Assembly: GCA_947069175.1 (NCBI GenBank)
Contig: CAMTDV010000003.1
Span: forward strand, 80,763,978-80,827,977
Reading direction: 5' to 3'
Length of the DNA stretch: 64,000 nucleotides
Origin: Scalesia atractyloides
Taxonomy: Eukaryota; Streptophyta; Magnoliopsida; Asterales; Asteraceae
The notes under the pieces: model-generated
Database searches by the model: none
Told to the model about the DNA's origin: nothing
The model's input: only the letters and a program-made list of their open reading frames with translations
Program-made: the position numbers and the translations under genes
Shown: positions 33,231 to 44,374 of the stretch, one piece after another
How the letters are laid out: every line of letters begins with the position of its first letter
Numbering within the stretch: the stretch's first letter is position 1

Positions 33231-35104
33231 GAACCTCCTATTGTTTGCAATGATTGTGTTGAATTGAAAATAAAATATGAAACCGTCAACAGTCATAATC
33301 AGAATTTAGTTGTTGAACTATCAAAATGCAAAGAGGCGAATTTGGCGCTAACTAGAAATGAAAAAGAATTCAAATCTGTAATAGAAACCCTTAAGAAAAG
33401 TGTTTCTGAATTGACAAAAACAGTTTTGAATAAACAAGCAGGAATTAATAACTACATTAATCTCCTAAAAGAAACAAAGAAAGAGTTAGCCATCGCCAAA
33501 TGCGAATATGATTCGATCAAACGCAAATTGGAAAGTTATTCTAACTCCCAATATGTGCTTGATCATAGTATTGAAGTTCAAAAACTAAAGGGAGATGCTC
33601 AATGCATAGGGTATAAGTCATGTCCACCCCAAACACAACTATACCAAAATGCCTGATGAAGAGGAGATGCCTCGTTTTGAACCCTCTATACCTTTGAATC
33701 CTGAGGAATTCGCAGCAGGGTTAGGGTTCAAACTAGGCAATTCCTCTCAAGAACCAAGCAAGCCAGAAAATTCATCGTCTGATGAAGAAGAGGATGATAC
33801 ATCAGATGATGAATCAAGAAATGGTGATCAGGATCAGCCTCTTGATGAAAGGAAAAGAGTAGAACCTTCTGCTACTCCTAGTACTCAATCTGTTGAGAAT
33901 CAAGAGACCGTTCCTAGAAATATGTCAAGATATAAGTGTCGACAGATGAAGCAGATAATATGTTGTATACCTTGGTTGGAGATAAGAAAATCTATTTAAA
34001 CAAAGATTTTCCAATTAAAAACGTAAATCCAATCTCTATAGATCAGGTGTTTGAAAAGTCAAAAACCAAACCTTTAGAGAAGAAAAAGCCCACCAAACAC
34101 AACCATTATCCGCTTCAAAAGAAAAACAATGGCAGCGAGTTGAAAAGTCTACAGTTTCTCAGCCGAAGGTTGAAGCAAAAGGCTCTCGTTGCCAGAAAAA
34201 GGCTAAAACTGTTAAATTTGTGAGTTCTAAAGGTACCGATAAAGTCGATACTTTTCAATTAAAAACGTAAATCCAATCTCTATAGATCAGGTGTTTGAAA
34301 AGTCAAAAACCAAACCTTTAGAGAAGAAAAAGCCCACCAAAACACAACCATTATCCGCTTCAAAAGGAAAACAATGGAAGCGAGTTGAAAAGTCTACAAT
34401 TTCTCAACCGAAGGTTGAAGCAAAAGGCTCTCGTTACCAGAAAAAGGCTAAAACTGTTAAATTGTGAGTTCTAAAGGTACCGATAAAGTCAAAACTTTTC
34501 AAGGAAAATCTAATGTTGATTTTGTAAAGAAAGTTAAGATTCTGAAAAGAAACAGTCAAAACCATTACACCCAACACACTGATGGATGTAATGAAAATGA
34601 ACCAAGTACCTCAGGATCAACAAGTTCAACATCAAGTTGAGAAACACGATCTCCTAGTTTTGTTGAAAGGAGAACATGTTTCAAATGTGGAGAGTATGGC
34701 CACATTATAAAGGATTGTCAAAATCCAGCCAAATCAAGATTTATAGAGAAAACCCCTCATGAACCAACTTGCAAACGTAAATCTGTTTCTCCGACACAAG
34801 ATAAACGAGTCATTAAAGATCAAAAAGAGAAGCAAAAACGTAAGCAAGTAAAAGCAATTGAGAAAGCTTTGAAATCGGATTTTTTGAAAAAGGATCAAAG
34901 ATCTTCAAAGTCAATAAAACCAGACACTGTTAAACCTGTAAATAATAGTAAATCTGGTAATAAACAAGGATCTTGGAAATAGAAGACCGGTAATGGTTCA
35001 AAAGGACTTTCTCAGTTTGTTAATCATCAAGAAATTGAGATTACATTTCTCGATGATAAGGGACAACCCATGACCACTAAGGCTTGGGTCCCCATCTCAA
35101 ACTA
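33231..35104 (+). pseudogene. E gag-distal region: coiled coil, acidic region, second zinc knuckle (broken)
   Basis: 33264-33656 reads as a charged helical segment (KKSVSELTKTVLNKQAG, KETKKELAIAKCEYDSIKRK), a probable coiled coil. Then follow, in shifting frames, an acidic part (SSDEEEDDTSDDES), a Lys-rich part carrying the 244-bp duplication, and a second zinc knuckle CFKCGEYGHIIKDC (about 34678-34720). It ends at KAWVPISN and a TAA near 35103. Such an extended gag with coiled coil is usual in Sirevirus-type copia elements. Confidence 0.75.
34011..34498. repeat. Direct tandem duplication, unit about 244 bp, in E
   Basis: The segment starting CAATTAAAAACGTAAATCC at about 34013 recurs 244 bp later at about 34257. 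Copies differ at a few single-base indels (for example CACCAAACAC versus CACCAAAACAC). The second copy is followed by the sequence expected once. 244 is not a multiple of 3, so the duplication itself shifts the frame. Confidence 0.88.
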
Positions 35105-37154
35105 ATCTTGTTTGTGCAATGTTCAGGGTGTTCCAGGAGGAACTGTAAACAGTCATTAGAGAGCATCAAGGCACATGGCGGGCGACTTGCGGCTCCTATA
35201 TGATGTGAAAAGCATAAGGGGTGGTTATGTTGCTTTTGCTGGTGACAAAGGTGGATACATCACTGGATAAGGAATGGTCACCAATGGTGTTGTGAGCTTC
35301 GACAAGATCAATTATGTGCGGCAAATTGATCACAATCTTTTTAGCATTTCTCAAATCTGCGACAAGAAGTTCACGGTATATTTTGATGATGTCGGATGTT
35401 ATGTGCTGAAGCCTGGATTCAAGATCCCCAAGGAATGGATTCTCCTGTCGGCTCCAAGAATTAATTATTTGTATATTCTTGATATGAGCCAAGCTATTAC
35501 AACATCTGCACAAGTCACATGTTTTGTCTCTAAAGCAACCGAAAAGGAATCAATCTCGTGGCATAGACGTATGGGACACATTCACCTAAGGAAAATGAAC
35601 TATTTGGTGAAGAACAATCTAGTGAATGGTGTACCAGTGAAGAACTTTCATCTTCAAGACGTTTGTGTATCATGCCAGAAAGGGAAGCAAGCGAGAAAGT
35701 CCCATCCCGTGAAGAAGATCAACGCTGTGAATATGCCACTGGAACGTCTTCATATGGACCTCTTTGGACCTATGAAACACAAGACAACCTTTGGTGCTTC
35801 TTATTGTCTGGTAGTTACTGATGACTATTCCAGATTCTCATGGGTAAACATGTTGGCACAGAAGAGTGAAGTTCCTACCATCCTCAAGAATCTCCTGACT
35901 CTGCTAGAAAATTTGTACAATCTGAAAGTAAGGAGAATCAGAAGTGACAATGGCACGGAATTTAAGAATCAAGTTATGGAAGAGTACTGTTCCTCAAAGG
36001 GTATTCTGCATGAGTACAGTTCTCGATACACTCCAAAACAAAAATGGTGTCGCTGAGAGGAAAATCGAACTCTTATTAAAACTGCAAGAACCATGTTAGT
36101 AGAATCAGAACTTCCTGTTCAATTTTGGGGAGAAGCTGTTGCTACTGCGTGCTACACGATGAATAGAGTTCTGACGGTGAAGAGACATGGGAAGACATGC
36201 TTTGAGTTGTTACATAAAAGGAAACCGGATATTTCTTTCTTAGAACCTTTTGGAGCTCCATGCACTATGATCAACCCACATGGAAAGTTTGGTCCCAAGG
36301 CTATCGAAGGTTTCTTTCTTGGATATGCTACTCCTAATTTCCGGGTGTGGAATTTGTCTTCGAAGAAGATTGAAGAATGGGGTGAAGTCAAGGTTCAGAG
36401 ATATATAAAAGCTACAAGAGCTCCGGGTGCTCCTTGGATGTTTGACTATGATGGGCTGTTTGACTCCTTTAGTATGCCAACTTTTGATGATGCAACAGCT
36501 GCTGCTCAGATGTTATTGGAAAGTGATACTGCAGTAGACTCATCATTAGTTCGACCAATTATTGTTAACCCTCAAGTATCGACTTCGGTTAACAATCTGG
36601 TTCAAAATGAGGAATTCAAAGACGCTGGGGATTATAATGTTTCATCAGAAGATGATGAGTTTCATGATGCAAATGAAGCTGCCTCTGGTGTGGTTCCTGG
36701 ATTTTCAAATGATACGTCAAATATTCAACCTCAAGGAACGACTGAAGGTCAGGCATCTACAACGTCATCAAATCCAGCTATCGATTTAACTGTTGATCTG
36801 AATATCAACAATTTGGGTATAAATTCTCGAGTTCCTGATGTGACAGAAACTCGTATTCATAATATCCATCCTCAGCAGAATATTATTGAAGATGTCCAGA
36901 GTGGTGCGCAGACTCAAAATCAGCATCGAAACAACCAGAATGCTGGATTGTATTCGAAAATCAGGAAATCTGGTGGGCTGAATGATTGGTCTTTTGCCAG
37001 CTATGTGTGCCAAGTTGAACAAAAATCTTGGAAGGAGGCAATGAAAGAAGACTCATGGGTTGAAGCCATGCAGGAAGAACTGCAGCAGTTTCAGAAGTTA
37101 GGCGTCTGGAAATTGGTTGACAGGCCTGACGGCTACAAGAATATTGGTACATGA
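35105..37154 (+). pseudogene. pol: E protease and integrase (broken)
   Basis: The protease site is ruined: the expected DSGASRHM reads NSH, stop, RASRHM near 35148-35175. TAA at 35268-35270. The integrase zinc finger is present (HRRMGHIHLRKM, CVSCQKGKQARKSH), with the first catalytic Asp in MDLFGPM and the second in RSDNGTEF. A +1/-1 pair of indels at about 36038-36060 scrambles the motif around the catalytic Glu and gives a TGA. The C-terminal part (VQFWGEAVATACYTMNRV) and the variable linker to reverse transcriptase run to a TGA at 37152-37154. Confidence 0.88.
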
Positions 37155-38536
37155 TGGGTGTACAAGTGCAAGAAGGATGACCGAGGTGTTGTTGTGAGAA
37201 ACAAAGCGCGATTGGTTGTTAAAGGTTTTAATCAAGTCGAAGGGATCGATTACAATGAAGTTTATGCATCGGTTGCACGACTTGAGGCCATAAGAATCTT
37301 TTTGGCTTATGCGTCCTTCAACAAGTTCACCGTTTATCAGATGGATGTGAAGAGTGCATTTCTTCATGGTGTGGTAGAAGAGGAAGTATATGTTGAGCAA
37401 CCGCCATGTTTTGAAGATCCTCTCCATCCTGACATGGTTTGGCTTCTCAACAAGGCGTTATATGGTCTTCATCAAGCTCCGAGGCTTGGTATGAAATGTT
37501 GTCTATCTATCTGTTGAAGAATGGTTTTCGATGAGGCCTGATCGACTGTACTCTCTTCATCAAGGAACAGGACGAGGACTTGCTGCTCATACAGGTTTAT
37601 GTTGATGATATTATATTTGGGTCTACTAACACTCGAATGTGCAAAGAATTTGAACAAGTTATGTAGGAGAAGTTCGAGATGAGTGCAATGGGAGAAATGA
37701 CTTTCTTTTTAGGTTTGCAGGTTCAGCAATCAAAGGAATGGATTTTTATCCATCAAACCAAGTAGTCGGAGATATTCTCAAACGATTTCAGATGGATGAC
37801 TCAAAACCCTTGGGAACTCCATTAGCTCAAAATCATGGGATTACTCCAGACGGAATGGGTGAACATGTAGAACCATCTCTCTATCGTGCTATGATCGGAT
37901 CTCTCATGTATCTTACTACTTCAAGACCCGACATAATGTACCCAACACGTCCCCTTGCACGCTATCAGTCTAGTCCAAAGGTTTCTCATTTGATGGCCGT
38001 GAAAAGGATCTTTCGTTATTTGAAGGGTCGCCCTGACACTGGTCTATGGTACCCTAAGGATGATAACTTTAATCTGACAGCATTCAGTGAATCTGATCAT
38101 GGCAGCAGTAAAATCGATGCAAAGTCAACAACAGCAGGATGTCAGTTCTTGGGAAATCGCCTAGTCACGTGGCAATGCAAAAAAACAGACTTGTGTAGCT
38201 ACATCAACATGTGAGGCTGAGTATATTTCAGCTTCTAGTTGCTGCTCTCAAGTTCTATGGATTCAACAGCAAATGCGCGACTACGGTTTTGAATTTCTTA
38301 CTACTCCTATTTTTGTTGATAATGAAGCTGCTTTACAGATCACTCTGAATCCTGTACAGCATTCAAAAACAAAACACATTGAGATTAAGTAGCATTTCAT
38401 ACGAGATTGTTATGAAAAGAGACTTATCGATGTTGTTAAAATCAACAATGATCACCAACGTGCCGACCTTTTTACCAAAGCCTTTGATAAATCACGTTTT
38501 GATATCTACTTTTGGTCAATGGCATCAAGGTGAAAC
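37155..38536 (+). pseudogene. pol: E reverse transcriptase and RNase H (broken)
   Basis: Begins WVYKCKKDDRGVVVRNKARL. Motifs: YQMDVKSAFLHG, LNKALYGLHQAPR and catalytic YVDD (37598-37609). A frameshift after QAPR and stops near 37530 and 37663 interrupt it. The RNase H part has SRPDIMYPTRPLARYQ, KRIFRYLKGRPDTGL and KIDAKSTTAGCQFLGN, but the usual SDADYAG is degraded to ESDHGSS. Another frameshift near 38180 precedes CEAEYISAS and KTKHIEIK. The homologous end is about 38530. Confidence 0.88.
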
Positions 38537-40179
38537 CCGAGTAACTCAACCATGGCTAACTATTTTTGTATATCTTTTTCTAAAAATCTAAAACTACAAA
38601 AAGATTTTCAGTTTTATATTTTAGGGGGAGTAAATTTCAAGAAATACAAAAATATGTCTTTTATTTACCTTTTTATTTAAGGGGAGAAAAAAATACAAAA
38701 ACATTAGAAAAATAAAAAATGAGTTTCTTGGATAAGCTGAAGATGATGAAATTCACTGGTAAATCTGTCAAAAATGGTTAAAAATCATAGAAAGAAGATT
38801 GATAAGTAGCTTTACTAATGATGTATCGGTAGGCTCACAATCAGACTAAAATGTGCAGGTTGATATAAACCTAACAGACAGAACGCCAGGTGGGAACCAT
38901 TCATTGGCATATGGTCTTGTTACCGAAATTTTGTTTGAAAGAGTGCCGAGGTTCTGAGATATACGGTCTTTATGCTTGCTTATCATCTGGGTATCATGGT
39001 TGAATCTTTTGCCGAAAAATAACGGTGGCGCAAGTCTAGAACTTCCATGATACCATACATGCGTGTACATACTGCATCTGACCATCAAATAAGTGATAAA
39101 AATATCACATCCCCAAAATAAGTGATAAAATATCACAGCTTTATGCGGGAGCTAAGTTCGTCTCTTTGTCGGTACGATGGTACTAACCTGTTCACGGACT
39201 TACTCATGTGCCCTGCATGCATATGAAAATCAATTCTCTCATCAATAAGTGATTAAATCACAAAGGGCTTGTTTTCAATCAAAAATAAGTGAGTATCTCA
39301 CATCATTCATATACGTCAAAACAGATGATAAAGCAGTATACTCACCGGTAAGATTTTCTCTCGTGCATATCTTGATACGGGAATGTGTCGTGATGTGGTT
39401 GAACACCGGGTAGTAAGTATAAATCCATACCTTAATCATATCTCCTAATCATGATTACATCTGATAAGTCTGAGCTTACGTGGACAACAATACCTATAAT
39501 CATAGTTAAATACTTATCTATTTAATTTTGAAAACCAAATATCGTTCTTGACAAAGATTAAAATGCTGTTGATTCCTTTAACTTGAAACTCGAAAAAGAT
39601 GGTAGTTTATCTGTATATTTTGATTTTAAGTCTAATTTACTTAGTTGCTTATGTAATTACTTTTTGAAAGTTAGCCAAAGTTGATACTCGAGAGTTTCTA
39701 CCAAGATACGGCAAACAACCATCTGTTTGATATCGCAACTTCATAAAGTAATATCTTGCAACAAGTAATCCTTTAAAGAAAACCAAAACCTGAAATTCGT
39801 TTGAGTGTGTGTATCTCATACGAATGAGCCTAGTTATTTAATTTGACTTGGTCACTTATTTTTCTCAAATCTGCTGCTGGAATTCATACGAGTGTGTGTA
39901 TCTCGCTCAGGGAATACAATCATACAAAGAAATTATATTTGTCTATTGAGTACAGATTGATACAAAAGAACATGAACAAAGACCAGCAATGAAGAAATCT
40001 GACAAGTCATAAGAGTAAGCAAGAAAGATTTGAAGTTTCTTAGAAGTTCGAAGACCTGATGCTCTAATCATTGGATAGCAGATCTATCAATGGATAACAG
40101 ATCTTCAGGGGGAGTTTTATTGATACTCCAAACCATTCTATGTGAAGACCAAAGTCTGAAGACCGAAGACCAAGCAACA
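38537..40179 (+). other. Long 3' untranslated region of E
   Basis: About 1.6 kb with no credible ORF. It contains a purine-rich AAGGGGAGAAAA at 38680-38691, a set of AAGTGA...TCAC hairpins (39090-39301) and a second polypurine/LTR-start-like site at 40106-40126. A long 3' region is typical of Sirevirus-type elements. Confidence 0.65.
39090..39301. repeat. Four short hairpins with shared 5' word AATAAGTGA
   Basis: GTGATAAAAATATCAC (39093-39108), GTGATAAAATATCAC (39122-39136), GTGATTAAATCAC (39249-39261) and GTGAGTATCTCAC (39289-39301). The first three follow AATAA directly and the fourth follows AAATAA. Arms are complementary in each despite different loops. Confidence 0.75.
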
Positions 40180-40193
40180 TCCAAGGGGGAGTT
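40180..40193 (+). other. Polypurine tract of E
   Basis: TCCAAGGGGGAGTT immediately before LTR start TGTTGATACAG. Confidence 0.8.
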
Positions 40194-40937
40194 TGTTGAT
40201 ACAGTTTTCTGTCTGTCGCTTGTTCTTAATTACAGTTGTAATTGTACAATCTTTGCTCAAGTGTCTGTATAGGTTTGGTCGTGTCGAATAGATCGAGATA
40301 TCCTTCTATCTTGATCTAGTATGACATCTTAGCTTGTCTGTGTTAATCAGTTGCATATGTGCATACTGATAAGTCTTGTAAACGTCAAGTCTACACACGT
40401 TCTCCAAGAAGAAGAATTCTGTGCGAGGCATAGATTTCGTACAAAACACAGGTTTCGTACGAATCAAGGCGATTTCGTACGAAACACAAGCATTTCGTAT
40501 GAAACACTGACTAGTACCAAATTCTGGAGATGTGTCTTTGTGTAATAGTGTGTTTCATATGTCTGGCAACGTGTTTCGTACGAGTGACCAGCTTGGACAC
40601 TATAAAAGCAGACATGCACCTCTCAGTGAGGGTTAGCTGAAAAGCCCTTTTGTCCAGAAGTTAATAGAACGAGCTAGCAAACTGATCCTTTGTGTGATAT
40701 CTAAGTTAGCATTTCTGGTGAAGACGAAGACACAAGAACACAGCAAGTTTGTTTGAGTCATACGAGCATTGTGTGTATATGTTTGTACTTGTTCTCAATC
40801 ATTAATCAAGATAGTGAATCTTTGGTTACCCCGTGTTCTTTACTTTGCTTTGGTTGCATGCACACTTGGATTCCGCACTTGTGTGTATGTCATTTGAACA
40901 AGGAACTGGTTTAACTTGATCCTCCGGTGGACCTATA
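40194..40937 (+). repeat. 3' LTR of copia E
   Basis: 744 bp, clearly the same as 29827-30572 with scattered single-base differences and a small indel near 40695. It ends CCTATA where the 5' LTR ends CCTACA. TATA box at 40601-40607. Confidence 0.92.
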
Positions 40938-40942
40938 TAGAG
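40938..40942. other. Target-site duplication of E, right copy (TAGAG)
   Basis: One mismatch from TGGAG at 29822-29826. Confidence 0.72.
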
Positions 40943-41770
40943 ACAGACTTCTTGTCTCTATCAATGAAAAACCTAGACTGTCGAAAGTATGTTTCCGATT
41001 TCAATTCCCTATCTAGGTTAGTTTCCTATTTAATTACCCCTGAATCTAAACGCATTGCGCGTTTAATTAATGGGTTTGCGCCCGAAATAAAGGACATGGT
41101 AAAGGCTGCACAGCCTACTACCTATAGGTCTGCTGTAGACCTATCTCTTTCTCTCACCCTTGATCTAGTGAGACAAAAGTTAGTTAAGTCTGAACCTGAC
41201 GGAAAAAGGAAGAGGGAAGATGACAACTCCCATAAGTTTAATAAGAAAAATAAAGGGAGATTTGGGTTCAAAGGGAACCAAGGCAAGTCGGCTGTAATGC
41301 CATTTTGCAAGACTTGCAACCGCAAACACTGGGGACAGTGTACTTCTGATCCACAAGTTAGACCTTGTGGTATTTGTAAAAGGAGAGGGCATAAGACCCT
41401 AGATTGTAAAGATCTTAAGGATGCTACTATATCTGCAACAAAAAAGGGCACATTGCAACTAACTGCCCTAAGAGTTCAAAGAATAATAATCCGAAGCTTA
41501 GAGAGGCCAAGAAGGGGAATGCACGCGCCTTTCGCCTGACTGCTAAAGAAGCTGTTAATGACAATAACGTCATAACAGGTACTTTCCCCGTTAATGGTAT
41601 TTATGCCAGAGTTCTTTTCGATTCGGGTGCGGATAAATCATTTGTTGATCAAAAGTTTAGTAAACTATTAAATTTACCCATAAGAACCCTAGATAAAATT
41701 TATGAGAACTCGCCGATGGAATCTTAGAAACTGCTTCATCCATTCTTGATGGATGATCTATATCCATTAT
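40943..41770 (+). pseudogene. gag: D gag C-terminal part and protease fragment
   Basis: Resumes at TDFLSLSMKNLDCRKYVSDF. Basic region, then Cys-rich knuckles CKTCNRKHWGQC and CGICKRRGHKTLDC. A 1-nt shift near 41440 moves the third (KKGHIATNC) to another frame. Protease with LFDSGADKSF (41615-41644, catalytic Asp kept). The frame is lost again at 41703 and the protease stops abruptly near 41770 at the deletion junction. Confidence 0.88.
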
Positions 41771-42885
41771 AGAAGAAAGACGGTTCGATGCGAATGTGCA
41801 TCGACTATCGGGAGCTGAACAAGCTAACCATTAAGAATAGATATCCTCTCCCCAGGATCGATGATTTATTCGACCAACTTCAAGAGGCTAGTTACTTTTC
41901 TAAAATAGATATGAGATCAGGATATCATCAACTGAAGGTTAGAAGTGAAGATGTTCCTAAGACAGCCTTCAGGACCCGCTATGGTCGTTTTGAATTCTTA
42001 GTGATGCCTTTTGGGCTAACAAATGCACCAGCAACATTCATGGATCTCATGAATAGAGTCTGCAAACCGTATTTGGATAAGTTTGTCATTGTCTTTATAG
42101 ACGACATACTTATCTATTCTCATAATCAGAATGATCATGAGAAACATCTTCGGTGCATCCTAGAATTATTAAGACAAGGGAAACTTTATGCGAAGTTCTC
42201 TAAATGCGAATTTTGGCTTAGAGAAGTCCAATTTCTTGGACATATGGTAAGTGAGCGTGGTATCCAAGTGGATCCCGCCAAAATTGAGGCCATAATGAAT
42301 TGGGAAGTGCCCAAGACCCCAACGGAGGTTCGTAGTTTCTTGGGATTGGCCGGTTACTATAGGAGGTTCATTGAGAACTTTTCAAGGATAGCCACTCCTT
42401 TAACTTCCTTGACCCGTAAGAATATTAAGTATAATTGGGGTCCAAAGCAACAAGAATCTTTTGAGATTCTTAAACACAAGTTGAGCAACGCTCCTGTGTT
42501 ATCTCTACCTGAGGGTATTGAGAATTTTGTTGTTTATTGTGATGCATCACACACCGGTATGGGCTGTGTGCTAATGCAAAATGGCAAGGTAATTGCCTAT
42601 GCATCACGACAATTAAAGGTGCATGAAAAGAATTACACCACCCATGTTTGGAGCTGGGTGCCGTTGTATTTGCACTAAAACTATAGAGACATTACTTATA
42701 TGGCACAAAGTGTGTTATATACACAGACCATAAAAGTCTCCAGCATCGGTTCAATCAGAAAGAATTAAACATGCGACAACGCCGTTAGATGGAAACTCTT
42801 AATGATTATGATTGTGAAATTCGCTACCATCCAGGCAAGGCAAATGTAGTTGCCGATGCCTTAAGTCGCAAGGAAAAAGGTTAAA
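41771..42885 (+). pseudogene. pol: D reverse transcriptase and RNase H (5' part deleted)
   Basis: Joins directly at KKDGSMRMCIDYRELNKLTI, so the region between protease and reverse transcriptase (in the relatives here roughly 180-200 codons) is missing. Catalytic FIDD intact; connection domain normal (SFLGLAGYYRRFIENFSRIA). RNase H starts VVYCDASHTGMGC. A 1-nt loss near 42643 shifts the frame. After it two Trp codons are TAG (42685-42687 and 42787-42789). Ends at ADALSRKEK. Confidence 0.9.
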
Positions 42886-44370
42886 CCTATTAGGATTAAC
42901 GCTAAGAGCATTGAACTCAGAAATAGCTTGAGTGAGAAGCTATTAGATGCGCAGAAGCAAGCCTTGTTAGAGGCTAATATCCCTAATGAGGGATTAGGCG
43001 GAACCATTGATCAATTAACGCCTGGAAAGGATGGAATCCTAAGATTTAATGATAGAATTTGGGTTCCGATCTTTGGAGGACTTAGGAATCTAAAGCACAT
43101 AATTCAAGATACTCTGTTCTCCCGGGTGGTGACAAGATGTATCAAGATTTGAAGAAGAATTATTGGTGGATGGGTTTGAAGAAATCCATAGCCACTTATG
43201 TGGCTAAGTGTCTGACGTGTTCGCAAGTTAAGGCCGAACATCAGAAACCGTCAGGACTTCTACAACAACTTGAAATTCCCACTTAGAAATGGGAAATTGT
43301 AACAATGGATTTGATTACCAAGTTACCTAAGACCAAAAGTGGTAATGACGCTATTTGGGTCATAGTGGATAGGCTGACCAAGTCAGCACATTTCTTGCCA
43401 ATTAAAGAAACGTAAATTCAGATAAATTGGCTAAGTTGTATGTGGACAAGATAGTGTCCCTACATGGTGTGTCGGTATCTATTGTATCCGATAGAGATAC
43501 TAGATACACATCTCACTTTTGGAAAAGTTTCCAACAATCGTTAGGCACACGATTAAAATTTAGTACGGCTTACCATCCGCAGACTGATGGTCAAAGTGAA
43601 CGTACTATTCAGACTCTAGAAGACATGCTCAGGGCATGTGTAATTGATTTACGCGGAAGTTGGGATGACCACTTACCCCTAATAGAATTCTCCTACAATA
43701 ATAGCTATCATACTAGCATCAAGGCTGCTCCTATTGAGGCCTTGTATAGGAGAAAATGTAGAACGCCCGTGTGCTGGGCGGAAGTTGGGGAGGCCCAACT
43801 ATCAGGACCTGAGATTGTCCTGGAGATAACAGAAAAGATTATGCAAATCCGTGATCGTCTCAAAGCTGCCAGAGATAGGCAGAAGAGCTATGCTGACAAG
43901 AGACGTAAACCTCTTCAGTTCCAAGTAGGGGACAAAGTCATGCTGAAAGTATCACCCTGGAAATGTGTGATGCGTTTTGGAAAGAAGGGCAAGTTGAGCC
44001 CAAGATATATTGGATCATTCGAGATAGTCGAATGTGTCGGCACTGTGGCTTATAAGCTTAGATTGCCAGAGGAGCTTAGTGGAATCCATGATGTATTCCA
44101 CATATCTAATCTTAAGAAATGTCTAGCCGATGAGTCGCTAGCAATGTCGCACAATGAGGTGCAAATTGATGAAAACCTGAGGTTCGTAGAGAAACCAATT
44201 TCGATCGAGGATCGACAGGTTAAGAAGCTCCGGAGAAAGATGATACCTATAGTAAAGGTTAAGTAGGACGCTTTTAGAGGTCCTGAGTATACATGGGAGG
44301 TTGAGTCCACTATGCGACAAAAGTACCTTTTGAATAAAATCTCGAGGTCGAGATTTCTTTTAAGGGGGTG
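42886..44370 (+). pseudogene. pol: D integrase and chromodomain (broken)
   Basis: Zinc finger damaged: a short deletion near 43110 removes residues around the first His of the HHCC finger; CLTCSQVKAEHQKPSG remains. A TAG at 43285-43287 replaces a Trp, and a frameshift lies near 43411. Core motifs MDLITKLPK, VSDRDTRYTS and TDGQSERTIQT are readable. From 43427 the frame is open to TAG 44264-44266, where a Trp of the chromodomain-like tail is lost (IPIVKVK, stop, DAFRGPEYTWEVEST). Natural end near TGA 44368-44370. Confidence 0.9.
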
Positions 44371-44374
44371 AGGA
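44362..44374 (+). other. Polypurine tract of D
   Basis: AAGGGGGTGAGGA directly before LTR start TGTAACACCTTG. Confidence 0.8.

Larger units (their letters stand above)
29827..40937 (+). mobile_element. Ty1/copia retrotransposon E (long-gag, Sirevirus-like), defective
   Basis: 11.1 kb. Order: LTR, primer site, gag, long extra region with a second zinc knuckle, protease, integrase, reverse transcriptase, RNase H, about 1.6 kb of 3' untranslated sequence, polypurine tract, LTR. Integrase ahead of reverse transcriptase defines copia. The large gag, long 3' region and hairpins near the 3' end are Sirevirus-like traits. Many stops and frameshifts. It is inserted in gag of D. Confidence 0.92.
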
